This document shows positions 8,282 through 16,636 of a stretch of 64,000 nt of DNA, in pieces. The DNA is taken from contig NZ_JACVPX010000008.1 in the NCBI RefSeq assembly GCF_018881655.1, positions 1 to 64,000 of the forward strand, written 5' to 3'. Each line of letters begins with the position of its first letter. The stretch's first letter is position 1. This DNA is from Polynucleobacter sp. Tro8-14-1. Lineage in GTDB: Bacteria > Pseudomonadota > Gammaproteobacteria > Burkholderiales > Burkholderiaceae. The notes under the pieces are model-generated. The model saw only the letters and a program-made list of their open reading frames with translations. It was not told the origin of the DNA and searched no databases. Made by a program: the position numbers and the translations under genes.

Positions 8282-9718
8282 TTACATATTTAATGCACGT
8301 GAGTCTGTCGCCAATGCTGCTTCGCGCATCACTTCAGACAAACTTGGATGTGCATGACAGATACGAGCAATATCTTCTGCTGCTGCTTTGAATTCCATTG
8401 CAACCGCTGCTTCAGCAATTAAGTCGGAAGCATTGGCACCAATAATATGTACGCCAAGAATCTCATCAGTCTTAGCATCCGCTAACACTTTGATAAAACC
8501 ATCAGCACGGCCCATACCCAGTGCACGGCCGTTAGCAGCAAATGGGAACTGACCTGCCTTATAAGCAATACCAGCCTCTTTAAGCGCTTGTTCAGTCTTA
8601 CCAACCCAGGCAATTTCAGGATCGGTATAGATAACCCAAGGAATGCAGTTGTAATCGATATGAGGCTTTTGACCGGCAATCACTTCGGCAACCAAGACGC
8701 CTTCGTCCTCTGCTTTGTGTGCCAACATAGGGCCGCGTACTACGTCACCAACAGCATAGACGCCAGGCGCAGCAGTAGCACAAGTGTGATCATCAATTGG
8801 AACGAAGCCGCGCTCATCCACTTTAAGGCCAATCTTGTCTAATCCCAATTTGTCGGTGTTAGGTACACGACCAACGGAAACAATTAAGCGCTCACATTCC
8901 AACTTAGCAGCCTTACCAGCGCTATCGGTGTAATTAACCACTACACCCTTCTTGTCGGCTTTAACATCACCAATCTTCACGCCAGTATGAATATCTAAGC
9001 CTTGCTTAGCAAAAAGCTTTTGAGCTTCTTTAGCAATACCGATATCACAAGCGCCTAAGAATGAAGGCATAGCTTCGAGCACAGTCACTTCAGCACCGAG
9101 ACGGCGCCATACGGAGCCCAACTCTAAGCCGATCACACCTGCACCAATAACGCCTAATTTCTTAGGGGCGGAGTCAAACTTGAGCGCACCTTCGTTATCG
9201 CAAATCAAGACGTTATCTACAGCGATACTAGGGAGGTGACGCGCTTTAGAGCCGGTAGCAATGATTACATTCTTTGCAGTAACCGTTTCTTTGTCTTTGC
9301 CGTCAATCTTTACTTGATAACCATCGGCATTCTTACCTTCGAATGAAGCATGGCCTTTTAACAAAGTGATTTTGTTTTTCCGGAACAGGTACTGAATGCC
9401 ACCAGTCATTTTCGTAACGATGTCATCCTTACGAGCGATCATCTTTTTAGAGTCGATGCTTACAGCACCCACTTTAATGCCATGATCTGCAGCATGATGG
9501 CTGATCTTTTCGAATTCTTCGGAAGATGCCAATAATGCCTTAGACGGAATACAACCCACGTTTAAGCAGGTACCGCCCAAACGTGTCTCACCTTTTGGAT
9601 CATCATAGGAACTCGATTCAGCACAGGCAACCTTAAAACCCAGTTGCGCTGCACGAATTGCGGCGATGTAGCCACCAGGGCCAGCACCAATTACTACTAC
9701 GTCAAAAGCTTGGCTCAT
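8282..9718 (-). CDS. lpdA: Dihydrolipoyl dehydrogenase (E3)
   Basis: FAD-dependent E3 that reoxidises dihydrolipoyl groups for the 2-oxoglutarate dehydrogenase complex encoded just upstream. The 478-aa protein has the FAD motif GAGPGG (11-16), the redox disulfide C51/C56 in GGTCLNVGCIPSK, a second NAD-binding motif GAGVIGLELGS and the catalytic HAHPSLSE near 450. An AAGGGAAG ribosome-binding site precedes the ATG. It lies 12 bases after sucB and is third in sucA-sucB-lpdA. Confidence 0.95.
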   Translation of the reverse strand: MSQAFDVVVIGAGPGGYIAAIRAAQLGFKVACAESSSYDDPKGETRLGGTCLNVGCIPSKALLASSEEFEKISHHAADHGIKVGAVSIDSKKMIARKDDIVTKMTGGIQYLFRKNKITLLKGHASFEGKNADGYQVKIDGKDKETVTAKNVIIATGSKARHLPSIAVDNVLICDNEGALKFDSAPKKLGVIGAGVIGLELGSVWRRLGAEVTVLEAMPSFLGACDIGIAKEAQKLFAKQGLDIHTGVKIGDVKADKKGVVVNYTDSAGKAAKLECERLIVSVGRVPNTDKLGLDKIGLKVDERGFVPIDDHTCATAAPGVYAVGDVVRGPMLAHKAEDEGVLVAEVIAGQKPHIDYNCIPWVIYTDPEIAWVGKTEQALKEAGIAYKAGQFPFAANGRALGMGRADGFIKVLADAKTDEILGVHIIGANASDLIAEAAVAMEFKAAAEDIARICHAHPSLSEVMREAALATDSRALNM

Positions 9719-9730
9719 GATCTTCCCTTC

Positions 9731-10927
9731 TTACAAATCAAGGAGAAGACGTGAAGGATCTTCTAAAGCATCCTTCATGGCAACTAAACCAAGCACAGCC
9801 TCACGACCGTCAATAATGCGGTGGTCGTATGACAAAGCAAGATAGTTGATTGGACGAACAACTACTTGGCCGTTTTCAACAACAGCACGATCTTTAGTTG
9901 CATGAATACCCAAAATAGCGGATTGCGGTGGGTTGATAATCGGAGTAGACAACATCGATCCGAATACGCCGCCGTTAGAAATGGAGAAAGTACCGCCAGT
10001 CAACTCTTCAATCGACAATTTGCCATCGCGAGCCTTGGCACCGAATTCAGCAATTTTCTTCTCAATGTCAGCCAAATTCATTTGGTCAACGTCACGCAAA
10101 ATCGGAACCACCAAGCCACGTGGTGAGCTTACTGCAATACCGATATCAAAGTAACCGTGGTAAACGATGTCATTGCCATCAACCGAAGCATTCAAGAGTG
10201 GGAATTTCTTCAAAGCATGTGTAGCTGCTTTAACGAAGAAAGACATGAAGCCCAACTTCACGCCATGGACTTTTTCAAATTGATCTTTGTACTTATTACG
10301 CATAGCGATTACTGGAGCCATGTTGACTTCATTGAATGTAGTCAAGATGGCGTTGTTAGCTTGGGACTCAAGTAAACGCTCAGCAATACGAGCACGCAAA
10401 CGGCTCATTGGTACACGCTCTTCTGGGCGATCACCCATTGGAACTGGCGCGCTTGGCAATGCAGCAGATTTAGTACCGACTGCAGAAGCATTCAATGCAT
10501 CACCCTTGGTAATACGGCCATCACGTCCTGAACCAGCAACTTGACCAGCGTCGACACCCTTCTCTGCAAGAATTTTCGCGGCTGAAGGAGCTGCTGCTGC
10601 GCCAGCTTTAGCGGCAGGAGCGGCGGCTGCTTTTGCTGGGGCTGCTGCAGGAGCAGCAGCTGGTGCGGGCGCGGCAGCGGCAACAGCAGTGCTATCAATC
10701 TTTGCAATCAATTGCTCAGCAATAACGGTACCACCGTCAGCAACAACGATTTCTGTCAAAACACCAGCGGAAGGCGCTGGAACTTCGAGAACAACTTTGT
10801 CTGTTTCGATTTCGATCAAGATCTCGTCTTGACCAACAGCGTCACCAACCTTCTTTTTCCATTGCAACAAAGTTGCTTCAGCAACTGACTCTGAGAGTTG
10901 TGGAACTTTAACTTCGAAAATAGCCAT
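9731..10927 (-). CDS. sucB: Dihydrolipoyllysine succinyltransferase (E2)
   Basis: E2 core of the 2-oxoglutarate dehydrogenase complex, 398 aa. Domains in order: one lipoyl domain with lipoyl-lysine K44 in IETDKVVLE; an Ala/Pro-rich flexible linker (about 82-108); a peripheral-subunit-binding domain near 112-147; and the catalytic trimer-forming domain with the histidine in [11 protein letters not shown] near the C terminus. An AGGA ribosome-binding site precedes the ATG. The linker DNA is a run of GCN/CCN codons. Confidence 0.95.
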   Translation of the reverse strand: MAIFEVKVPQLSESVAEATLLQWKKKVGDAVGQDEILIEIETDKVVLEVPAPSAGVLTEIVVADGGTVIAEQLIAKIDSTAVAAAAPAPAAAPAAAPAKAAAAPAAKAGAAAAPSAAKILAEKGVDAGQVAGSGRDGRITKGDALNASAVGTKSAALPSAPVPMGDRPEERVPMSRLRARIAERLLESQANNAILTTFNEVNMAPVIAMRNKYKDQFEKVHGVKLGFMSFFVKAATHALKKFPLLNASVDGNDIVYHGYFDIGIAVSSPRGLVVPILRDVDQMNLADIEKKIAEFGAKARDGKLSIEELTGGTFSISNGGVFGSMLSTPIINPPQSAILGIHATKDRAVVENGQVVVRPINYLALSYDHRIIDGREAVLGLVAMKDALEDPSRLLLDL

Positions 10928-10975
10928 GATTAATCCTGTTTATATGTATGTGTGTATATTGAATTATGAAGACGA

Positions 10976-13831
10976 TTATTTCGTGATCACGTAACCTTTG
11001 AGTTTGGCAAATGCCGCATTCAGTAGAGACTTCTGCTGTTCTTGGTGGAGATGGGCATAACCACAAGCTGGTGATGCTGATGCAGGACGGCCTGCATATC
11101 CCAACTTCATACCATCAGACATATTTTCCAAGATGTTGTGCTGGACAAAGAACCAAGCGCCTTGATTTTGTGGCTCGTCCTGACACCATACAACCTCTTC
11201 CAGCTTTGGATACTTCTTCAACTCAGCAGTCAATGCTTTGTGCGGGAATGGATATAACTGCTCTAAGCGAATGATCGCTACATCAGCAATCTTCTTCTCA
11301 GCGCGCTGCTTAACCAAGTCGTAATAGACCTTGCCAGAACACATGACTAATCGAGTAACCTGCTTCGCATCAATAGAATCATCACGTTCACCAATGATGG
11401 TCTGGAAGCCGCCTTTAGTAAATTCAGATAAAGGGGATGCGGCTTCTTTGTTACGCAACAATGATTTAGGAGTCATCAAGATCAGCGGCTTGCGGAACTG
11501 ACGAATCATTTGACGACGCAACACGTGGAAGATCTGCGCCGCAGTAGTCGGCTGAATCACTTGCATATTAGTATCTGCACATAACTGCATAAAACGTTCA
11601 AGACGTGCAGAAGAATGCTCTGGACCTTGACCTTCGTAACCATGCGGCAACATCATGACCAAACCGTTCGCACGACCCCACTTCACCTCACCAGAGGCGA
11701 TGAACTGGTCAATCACCACTTGAGCGCCGTTAGCGAAGTCGCCGAACTGGGCCTCCCAAATCGTTAAGGTGTTTGGTTCTGCAGCGGCATAGCCGTATTC
11801 AAAACCCAGCACAGCCTCTTCAGAAAGAATCGAGTCAATTACCACAAACGGTGCTTGATCTTTAGTGACATGCTGAAGAGCGACATAAGTACCGGTATCC
11901 CATTTCTCACGGTTTTGCTCATGCAACACCGCATGACGGTGGGTAAAGGTTCCACGTCCGCTATCTTCGCCAGATAAACGCACTGGGTAGCCGCTAGCAA
12001 CTAGGGATGCGAAAGCCATATGCTCGCCCATACCCCAATCCACATTCACCTCACCACGACCCATGGCAGCACGGTCGTTATAGACCTTAGCAACCAATGG
12101 ATGAGCCTTGAAACCTTCGGGAATAGTAGAAATCTTCTCAGCCAAGCGCTTCCACTCTGTTAATGGAATCGCTGTATCGGCTTCATCGGTCCACTTCTTA
12201 TTCAAGAACGGAGACCAATCAACTGCAAACTTGCCTTTGAAGTTGCTTAACACTGGATCGGAGGTTTGCTTACCTTCGTCCATTGCGGCGCGGTACTCTT
12301 TGACCATGAGGTCACCAGTACCGGCAGGCAATGCGCCTTGAGTTTCTAATTTATCAGCATACAGCTTGCGTGTGCCAGGATGTGCGGCAATGATTTTGTA
12401 CATCAAGGGCTGTGTCATTGCAGGCGTATCTTGCTCGTTGTGACCTAATTTACGGAAGCAGATGATGTCAACCGCAACGTCCTTATGGAACTTCATGCGG
12501 AACTCAACAGCTAACTTAGTCGCCAACACTACAGCTTCAGGATCGTCGCCATTCACGTGCAATACCGGAGCATCCACAATCTTCATGATGTCCGTGCAAT
12601 ACAAGCTTGAACGCAAGTCACGTGGATCTGAGGTCGTGAAACCAATTTGGTTATTAATCACAATGTGCATTGTGCCGCCCGTGGAATAACCGCGAACTTC
12701 TGACATTGCTAATGTTTCTTGCATCACGCCCTGACCTGCAATCGCAGCATCACCGTGAACCAACACTGGCATCACTTGCATACCCAACATATCGCCGCGA
12801 CGCTCCATACGAGCACGTGCAGAACCCTCAACTACTGGGTTAACGATCTCTAAATGGGATGGGTTAAATGCCAATGACAAGTGAACCGGACCGCCAGGAG
12901 TAGAAATATCGCTTGAGAAACCTTGGTGATATTTAACGTCACCCGCAGGCAATGTTTCCGGTCCCTTGTGCTCAAACTCAGCAAACAAGTCCTTAGGCAT
13001 TTTGCCCAAAGTGTTGACCAATACATTGAGACGACCACGGTGAGCCATACCAATCACGATTTCCTGAATACCTTTATTACCTGAGTCACGGACCAACTCA
13101 TCCATACAGGCAATAAAGCTTTCGCCACCCTCAAGGGAGAAGCGCTTTTGACCAACATATTTAGCTTGGAGGTAACGCTCTAAGCCTTCAGCAGCAGTTA
13201 CGCGATCCAAGATTTGACGCTTCTCATCCACATTAAATTGTGGGGTTGAGCGAATAGACTCTAATTTTTCTTGCCACCACTTCTTAATCTTCTGGTCGGC
13301 AATAAACATAAACTCGACACCGATCGTGCCGCAATATGTCTCGCGCAATGCTTGGAGCAAATCGCGCAAGGACATTTCGTTTCTACCGAAGAATGTATTA
13401 CTTGTATTGAAGACGATATCCATATCGCCATCAGTAAAGCCATAGAAAGCGGGATCTAACTCAGGAATATCCTGGCGCTCTGTCCGCTTTAATGGATCTA
13501 AGTTTGCCCAGCGATTGCCGACGTTACGATACGCGGCAATTAACTGCTGAACAGCAACGCGTTTGCGGCCCATCTCTGAGTCAGCCGAATCAGAAATCGT
13601 TCTGATTGGACCTTGCTTAGCGCGCTCAGCAAATGAAGCAACAATAGGTGCATGGGCAATGTCAGTTCGAGATGAACCGTCAACCGCAGGAACCTGTTTC
13701 ACGTTATCAAAATAATCTCGCCAATGATCAGCTACCGAAGCTGGATCGTGCAAGTAGGATTCGTAGAGTTCCTCTACGTAGGGTGCGTTTCCGCCGAAGA
13801 GATAGGAGTTATCTCTTTGATCCTGCATCAT
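10976..13831 (-). CDS. sucA: 2-oxoglutarate dehydrogenase E1
   Basis: Thiamine-diphosphate E1 that decarboxylates 2-oxoglutarate and passes succinyl groups to SucB. The 951-aa protein begins with the E2-binding helix (DNSYLFGGNAPYVEELYESY), followed by the ThDP and transketolase-like domains, with GMAHRGRLNVLVN and GDAAIAGQGVMQET visible. I chose the ATG at 13831 because AAAGGTGA lies five bases upstream; a GTG at 13840 and an ATG at 13828 are in frame. It heads a minus-strand run reaching bamC. Confidence 0.95.
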   Translation of the reverse strand: MMQDQRDNSYLFGGNAPYVEELYESYLHDPASVADHWRDYFDNVKQVPAVDGSSRTDIAHAPIVASFAERAKQGPIRTISDSADSEMGRKRVAVQQLIAAYRNVGNRWANLDPLKRTERQDIPELDPAFYGFTDGDMDIVFNTSNTFFGRNEMSLRDLLQALRETYCGTIGVEFMFIADQKIKKWWQEKLESIRSTPQFNVDEKRQILDRVTAAEGLERYLQAKYVGQKRFSLEGGESFIACMDELVRDSGNKGIQEIVIGMAHRGRLNVLVNTLGKMPKDLFAEFEHKGPETLPAGDVKYHQGFSSDISTPGGPVHLSLAFNPSHLEIVNPVVEGSARARMERRGDMLGMQVMPVLVHGDAAIAGQGVMQETLAMSEVRGYSTGGTMHIVINNQIGFTTSDPRDLRSSLYCTDIMKIVDAPVLHVNGDDPEAVVLATKLAVEFRMKFHKDVAVDIICFRKLGHNEQDTPAMTQPLMYKIIAAHPGTRKLYADKLETQGALPAGTGDLMVKEYRAAMDEGKQTSDPVLSNFKGKFAVDWSPFLNKKWTDEADTAIPLTEWKRLAEKISTIPEGFKAHPLVAKVYNDRAAMGRGEVNVDWGMGEHMAFASLVASGYPVRLSGEDSGRGTFTHRHAVLHEQNREKWDTGTYVALQHVTKDQAPFVVIDSILSEEAVLGFEYGYAAAEPNTLTIWEAQFGDFANGAQVVIDQFIASGEVKWGRANGLVMMLPHGYEGQGPEHSSARLERFMQLCADTNMQVIQPTTAAQIFHVLRRQMIRQFRKPLILMTPKSLLRNKEAASPLSEFTKGGFQTIIGERDDSIDAKQVTRLVMCSGKVYYDLVKQRAEKKIADVAIIRLEQLYPFPHKALTAELKKYPKLEEVVWCQDEPQNQGAWFFVQHNILENMSDGMKLGYAGRPASASPACGYAHLHQEQQKSLLNAAFAKLKGYVITK

Positions 13832-14130
13832 GATGCTCACCTTTCATCGGGTTTCCCGAATAAAAACTGTGGTTAAAACCATTCGTTACACGGCTCTACC
13901 GTTTAGCGAATTGATCTGTGCGAATACTGGTGCTACAGGTGTAATTTAACACGAATGACCATTGATACATAAAGGGCTTTCCCTGATTTCAAGGAATTTT
14001 GGGGTATCTCCCTATAAATGAGAATTAATAAGAACTTTCCTACCCCGCTTTAAAGGTTTACCGACAGATTCAAATGAATTTGATTTTTATTCTCTAAATC
14101 TTCAAACAATTAAATGAAATTAAGGGAAAT
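13832..14130. other. Divergent intergenic region between sucA and the HTH regulator
   Basis: About 300 bases without a credible gene. It must hold the sucA promoter (minus) and the promoter of the gene at 14131 (plus). The right half is AT-rich. An imperfect dyad GTGTAATTTAACAC lies about 110 bases from the sucA start. I could not assign -35/-10 boxes with confidence. Confidence 0.5.
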
Positions 14131-14829
14131 ATGAAATTAATTACCCCAGAAACGGAATATCTCAGTACTCGCCAAAGCGCCAAGGTTTTACAGGTTTCCC
14201 TAGGCACCGTTCAGAAAATGGTGGAATTAGGCGAACTCATTGCTTGGAAAACTCGTGGCGGCCATAGACGAATATTGGCCAGCTCTTTAGAACAGCAATT
14301 ACAACGGAGAAAAAGGGCTATGCGTCAAAAGACCACGCAAAACTGCGTAGCCATGGGGATATTTAGAAGGTCTGAGAATGGCCAAGAATTATTAGAGTCC
14401 ATTGCTGACTGGCAGCTAAAAGTAGACATGGAAATGGCAGTAGACAGCCTAGAGGGTTTAATGAAGGCTGTTTCCATTGCCCCCGATTTGATCTTTTTAG
14501 ATGCTCTTATTCCACCTGTAGAGCAAGTCCATTTAATCCATTATTTGAGCAAAAACAAGGACACACAGCGTATACCTATTCTAGTAGATGAAGGTTTTAT
14601 CAAACTGCACCCTGGTGTGGTTGCACTGGCAGACGAGAACTCTGGCGGTAAGCATCCTTTGAGCGAAAGCATCAAACAGGAGCTTGAAAACGGCTTAATT
14701 GACCTCAATCCACTCATTATTGGCTACCCCGCAACCAATCCAGAGGCTGAGGCAAACTGGCCTCATGGTAGTCGGCATGAGTTACTAGAACCCCTATTTG
14801 TAGAAGCTTTGGCTAGGAAGTGCGCTTAG
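14131..14829 (+). CDS. Excisionase-type HTH protein with receiver-like C-terminal domain
   Basis: A 232-aa probable DNA-binding regulator. Residues 9-58 are an excisionase/MerR-type helix-turn-helix (STRQSAKVLQVSLGTVQKM, then GGHRRI, typical of HTH_17). Residues about 70-160 resemble a response-regulator receiver, with D124 in PDLIFLDALIPP at the usual phospho-acceptor position, followed by a Leu-rich helix. The DNA-binding part precedes the receiver, the reverse of ordinary response regulators, and no sensor kinase is nearby. GGGA lies five bases before the ATG. Function unknown; it is divergent from sucA and convergent with the H-NS gene. Confidence 0.7.
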   Translation: MKLITPETEYLSTRQSAKVLQVSLGTVQKMVELGELIAWKTRGGHRRILASSLEQQLQRRKRAMRQKTTQNCVAMGIFRRSENGQELLESIADWQLKVDMEMAVDSLEGLMKAVSIAPDLIFLDALIPPVEQVHLIHYLSKNKDTQRIPILVDEGFIKLHPGVVALADENSGGKHPLSESIKQELENGLIDLNPLIIGYPATNPEAEANWPHGSRHELLEPLFVEALARKCA

Positions 14830-14861
14830 AGGGCAATTCAGATTAAGAAAGGAGCACAAGA

Positions 14862-14884
14862 AAAGGCCGCTATCAGCGGCCTTT
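14862..14884. terminator. Hairpin terminator between convergent genes
   Basis: A perfect 10-bp stem AAAGGCCGCT/AGCGGCCTTT with an ATC loop. It lies between the convergent HTH-regulator gene and the H-NS gene and should terminate both. The T-tracts are short (TTT on each strand), so efficiency is uncertain. Confidence 0.8.
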
Positions 14885-14912
14885 AGTGATAAAAATTAAT
14901 AAAAACAAGCAC

Positions 14913-15197
14913 TTAGATCAAATAGCTACTACGATCTCTGCCTTCAATCCACTTTGGCGCCTTACCTCTACCAGTCCAGGTTTCGCCTGTTGAAGGATTA
15001 CGGTATTTAGGAGCCACTTTACCGCCAGCGCTCTTTACGCCGGCTTTACGGCTAAATAGATCGGATGCAGTTAAGCCATATTGCTCAATAATGACTTTGG
15101 CCTTGGCAATGCCATCAGCCTTTTCAAGGGCAATTGCTTCTTTAATCTGTTTATCCAACTGCTCGCGTTGGGCTAAAAGCTCTTTATAAGAAGACAT
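14913..15197 (-). CDS. H-NS family nucleoid protein
   Basis: A 94-aa H-NS-type protein of the short betaproteobacterial form. The N-terminal half (about 1-40) is a coiled-coil oligomerisation helix rich in E, K, Q and L. The C-terminal half holds the DNA-binding core YRNPSTGETWTGRGKAPKWI (about 65-84), where TGRGKAP is the AT-hook-like loop that enters the minor groove of AT-rich DNA. The gene has a very AT-rich upstream region with inverted repeats, as expected if H-NS controls its own promoter; this is inference. Confidence 0.92.
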   Translation of the reverse strand: MSSYKELLAQREQLDKQIKEAIALEKADGIAKAKVIIEQYGLTASDLFSRKAGVKSAGGKVAPKYRNPSTGETWTGRGKAPKWIEGRDRSSYLI

Positions 15198-15210
15198 ATT
15201 CTTTTCACTC

Positions 15211-15310
15211 TCCGAATAATAGGTTGTTTTATAGGGCTTATATAAGCCATATTAGATGATGATTATATATACATTAATCAATCAGGCAATATATATTATT
15301 CGGAATAATT
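15211..15310. promoter_or_regulatory. Repeat-rich AT promoter region of the H-NS gene
   Basis: TCCGAATAAT (15211-15220) and its exact inverse ATTATTCGGA (15295-15304) frame a strongly AT-rich segment. The right-hand copy is part of an odd palindrome ATTATTCGGAATAAT (15295-15309). Between them lies a perfect 14-bp palindrome GGCTTATATAAGCC (15235-15248). The left copy is 14 bases upstream of the start codon. A looping or autoregulatory operator is plausible. Confidence 0.5.
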
Positions 15311-15380
15311 AACTATACTTATTAGGGCTATATCAGCTCAGGTTAATAAAAGACATAATCTTTATAAATATTATATTTAA

Positions 15381-15794
15381 CTAAACTGTTTTTGATTCTC
15401 TGAGCATAAATGTACCGCTGGATTTGGCGGTTATCTCCCCCGCTTCATTCAAAACCACGGCTTCGCAGTAGTTAATTGTCTTTCCTGGCTTGAGGATAGT
15501 GCCCTCCACTACTATCTTGCCGGTGCTGGGACGCAGGAAGCTGACAGACATATCAATTGTCATAGCCCCCAAGGGAACCTCGGAAATGCTCCTAGCTGCT
15601 GCCCCCATTGCAAAATCCAGGAGTGTCATGATGACGCCGCCATGGGCAATACCAAAGCTGTTCTCATACTCAGGCTTAAGGTCAAGACTAATACGGGACT
15701 TACCCTCTTTCGCATACTCAGGAACTACGCCCAAATGCGCCAAAAAAGGAATTTTGAGGCCAAAGTATTCAACGGGTTTTGTATCGCTTGTCAT
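15381..15794 (-). CDS. PaaI-type hotdog-fold thioesterase
   Basis: A 137-aa acyl-CoA thioesterase of the PaaI/YbgC hotdog superfamily. The motif FGIAHGGVIMTLLDFAMG (HGG...D) is the substrate-binding and catalytic helix. I chose the ATG at 15794 (MTSDTKP); the open frame extends to 15875, but that extension would run through the tRNA-Pro gene and reads like non-coding sequence. The substrate cannot be predicted. It is the gene immediately downstream of tRNA-Pro on the same strand. Confidence 0.82.
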   Translation of the reverse strand: MTSDTKPVEYFGLKIPFLAHLGVVPEYAKEGKSRISLDLKPEYENSFGIAHGGVIMTLLDFAMGAAARSISEVPLGAMTIDMSVSFLRPSTGKIVVEGTILKPGKTINYCEAVVLNEAGEITAKSSGTFMLRESKTV

Positions 15795-15830
15795 GGAGAT
15801 GGTACTTTGAGATAGTGGGATTAGTTTGAA

Positions 15831-15907
<77 letters not shown>

Positions 15908-15931
15908 ACGAAAGCAAAATTGTAGCAGTAA

Positions 15932-16282
15932 CTATTTAGAGAGAATCTGCAGAACCGCTTGCAATTCTTCACGCAGACGGAGATCGCCACGAGCCTCTTC
16001 AAGGCGATTACGAGCACCGCTAATCGTGAAGCCCTCTTCATAGAGGAGAGAGCGAATCTTTCTGATCAAGACCACTTCATGATGCTGGTAGTAGCGACGG
16101 TTACCGCGGCGCTTTTGTGGGCTGAGTTGAGCAAACTCCTGCTCCCAATAACGCAGTACGTGTGAGCGCACACCACAAAGATCAGCAACTTCACCAATGG
16201 TGAAATAGCGCTTTGCTGGTATCGGGGGAAGTTGAGAGCTCAGCAGCGCTGAGCTTGCATCAAACTCGGTTTTCTCGAGCAT
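15932..16282 (-). CDS. MerR family transcriptional regulator
   Basis: A 116-aa MerR-type regulator with winged HTH at about residues 23-75 ([20 protein letters not shown], then the wing RRGNRRYY). The short C-terminal coiled coil ([20 protein letters not shown]) carries no Cys-rich metal site, so a metal effector is unlikely. The start overlaps the ihfA stop by 23 bases and has its own GGAG site inside ihfA. The ihfA-merR pair is conserved next to pheT in betaproteobacteria. Targets unknown. Confidence 0.85.
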   Translation of the reverse strand: MLEKTEFDASSALLSSQLPPIPAKRYFTIGEVADLCGVRSHVLRYWEQEFAQLSPQKRRGNRRYYQHHEVVLIRKIRSLLYEEGFTISGARNRLEEARGDLRLREELQAVLQILSK

Positions 16283-16583
16283 GTGACTCCACTACATCTT
16301 TAAGCTTTTGACTGGCGTGAAATGTAACTACGCGTCTAGCTGCAATCGGAATCATTTGACCTGTCTTTGGATTTCGGCCAGGACGAGCCGATTTATTGCG
16401 CAACTGAAAATTACCAAAACCGGAAATCTTAACTTCTACGCCCGCTTCAAGGGATTTGCCAACACGATCAAAAAAGGCATCGATCATATCTTTTGCTTCG
16501 CGCTTATTTAGTCCAACTTGATCAAAAAGGGCTTCGGATAGCTCATTCTTGGTAACGGTGTCGTTAGAAATCAATTCAGTCAT
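16260..16583 (-). CDS. ihfA: Integration host factor subunit alpha
   Basis: IHF-alpha, 107 aa, one half of the heterodimer that sharply bends DNA at specific sites. The HU/IHF signature [20 protein letters not shown] (about 60-79) forms the DNA-intercalating arm with its conserved proline. It follows pheT, the order known from E. coli (pheS-pheT-ihfA), and overlaps the merR gene. Its partner IhfB is not in the window. Confidence 0.95.
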   Translation of the reverse strand: MTELISNDTVTKNELSEALFDQVGLNKREAKDMIDAFFDRVGKSLEAGVEVKISGFGNFQLRNKSARPGRNPKTGQMIPIAARRVVTFHASQKLKDVVESHARENRV

Positions 16584-16636
16584 TGCTTGTCTCTTTGGTA
16601 ACTAATTAATTATTTGATTTATGCCTAATATTAAAC

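Noticed and set aside
10570-10690. Simple-sequence repeat array
   Set aside because: It is the Ala/Pro linker of SucB encoded by repeated GCN/CCN codons.
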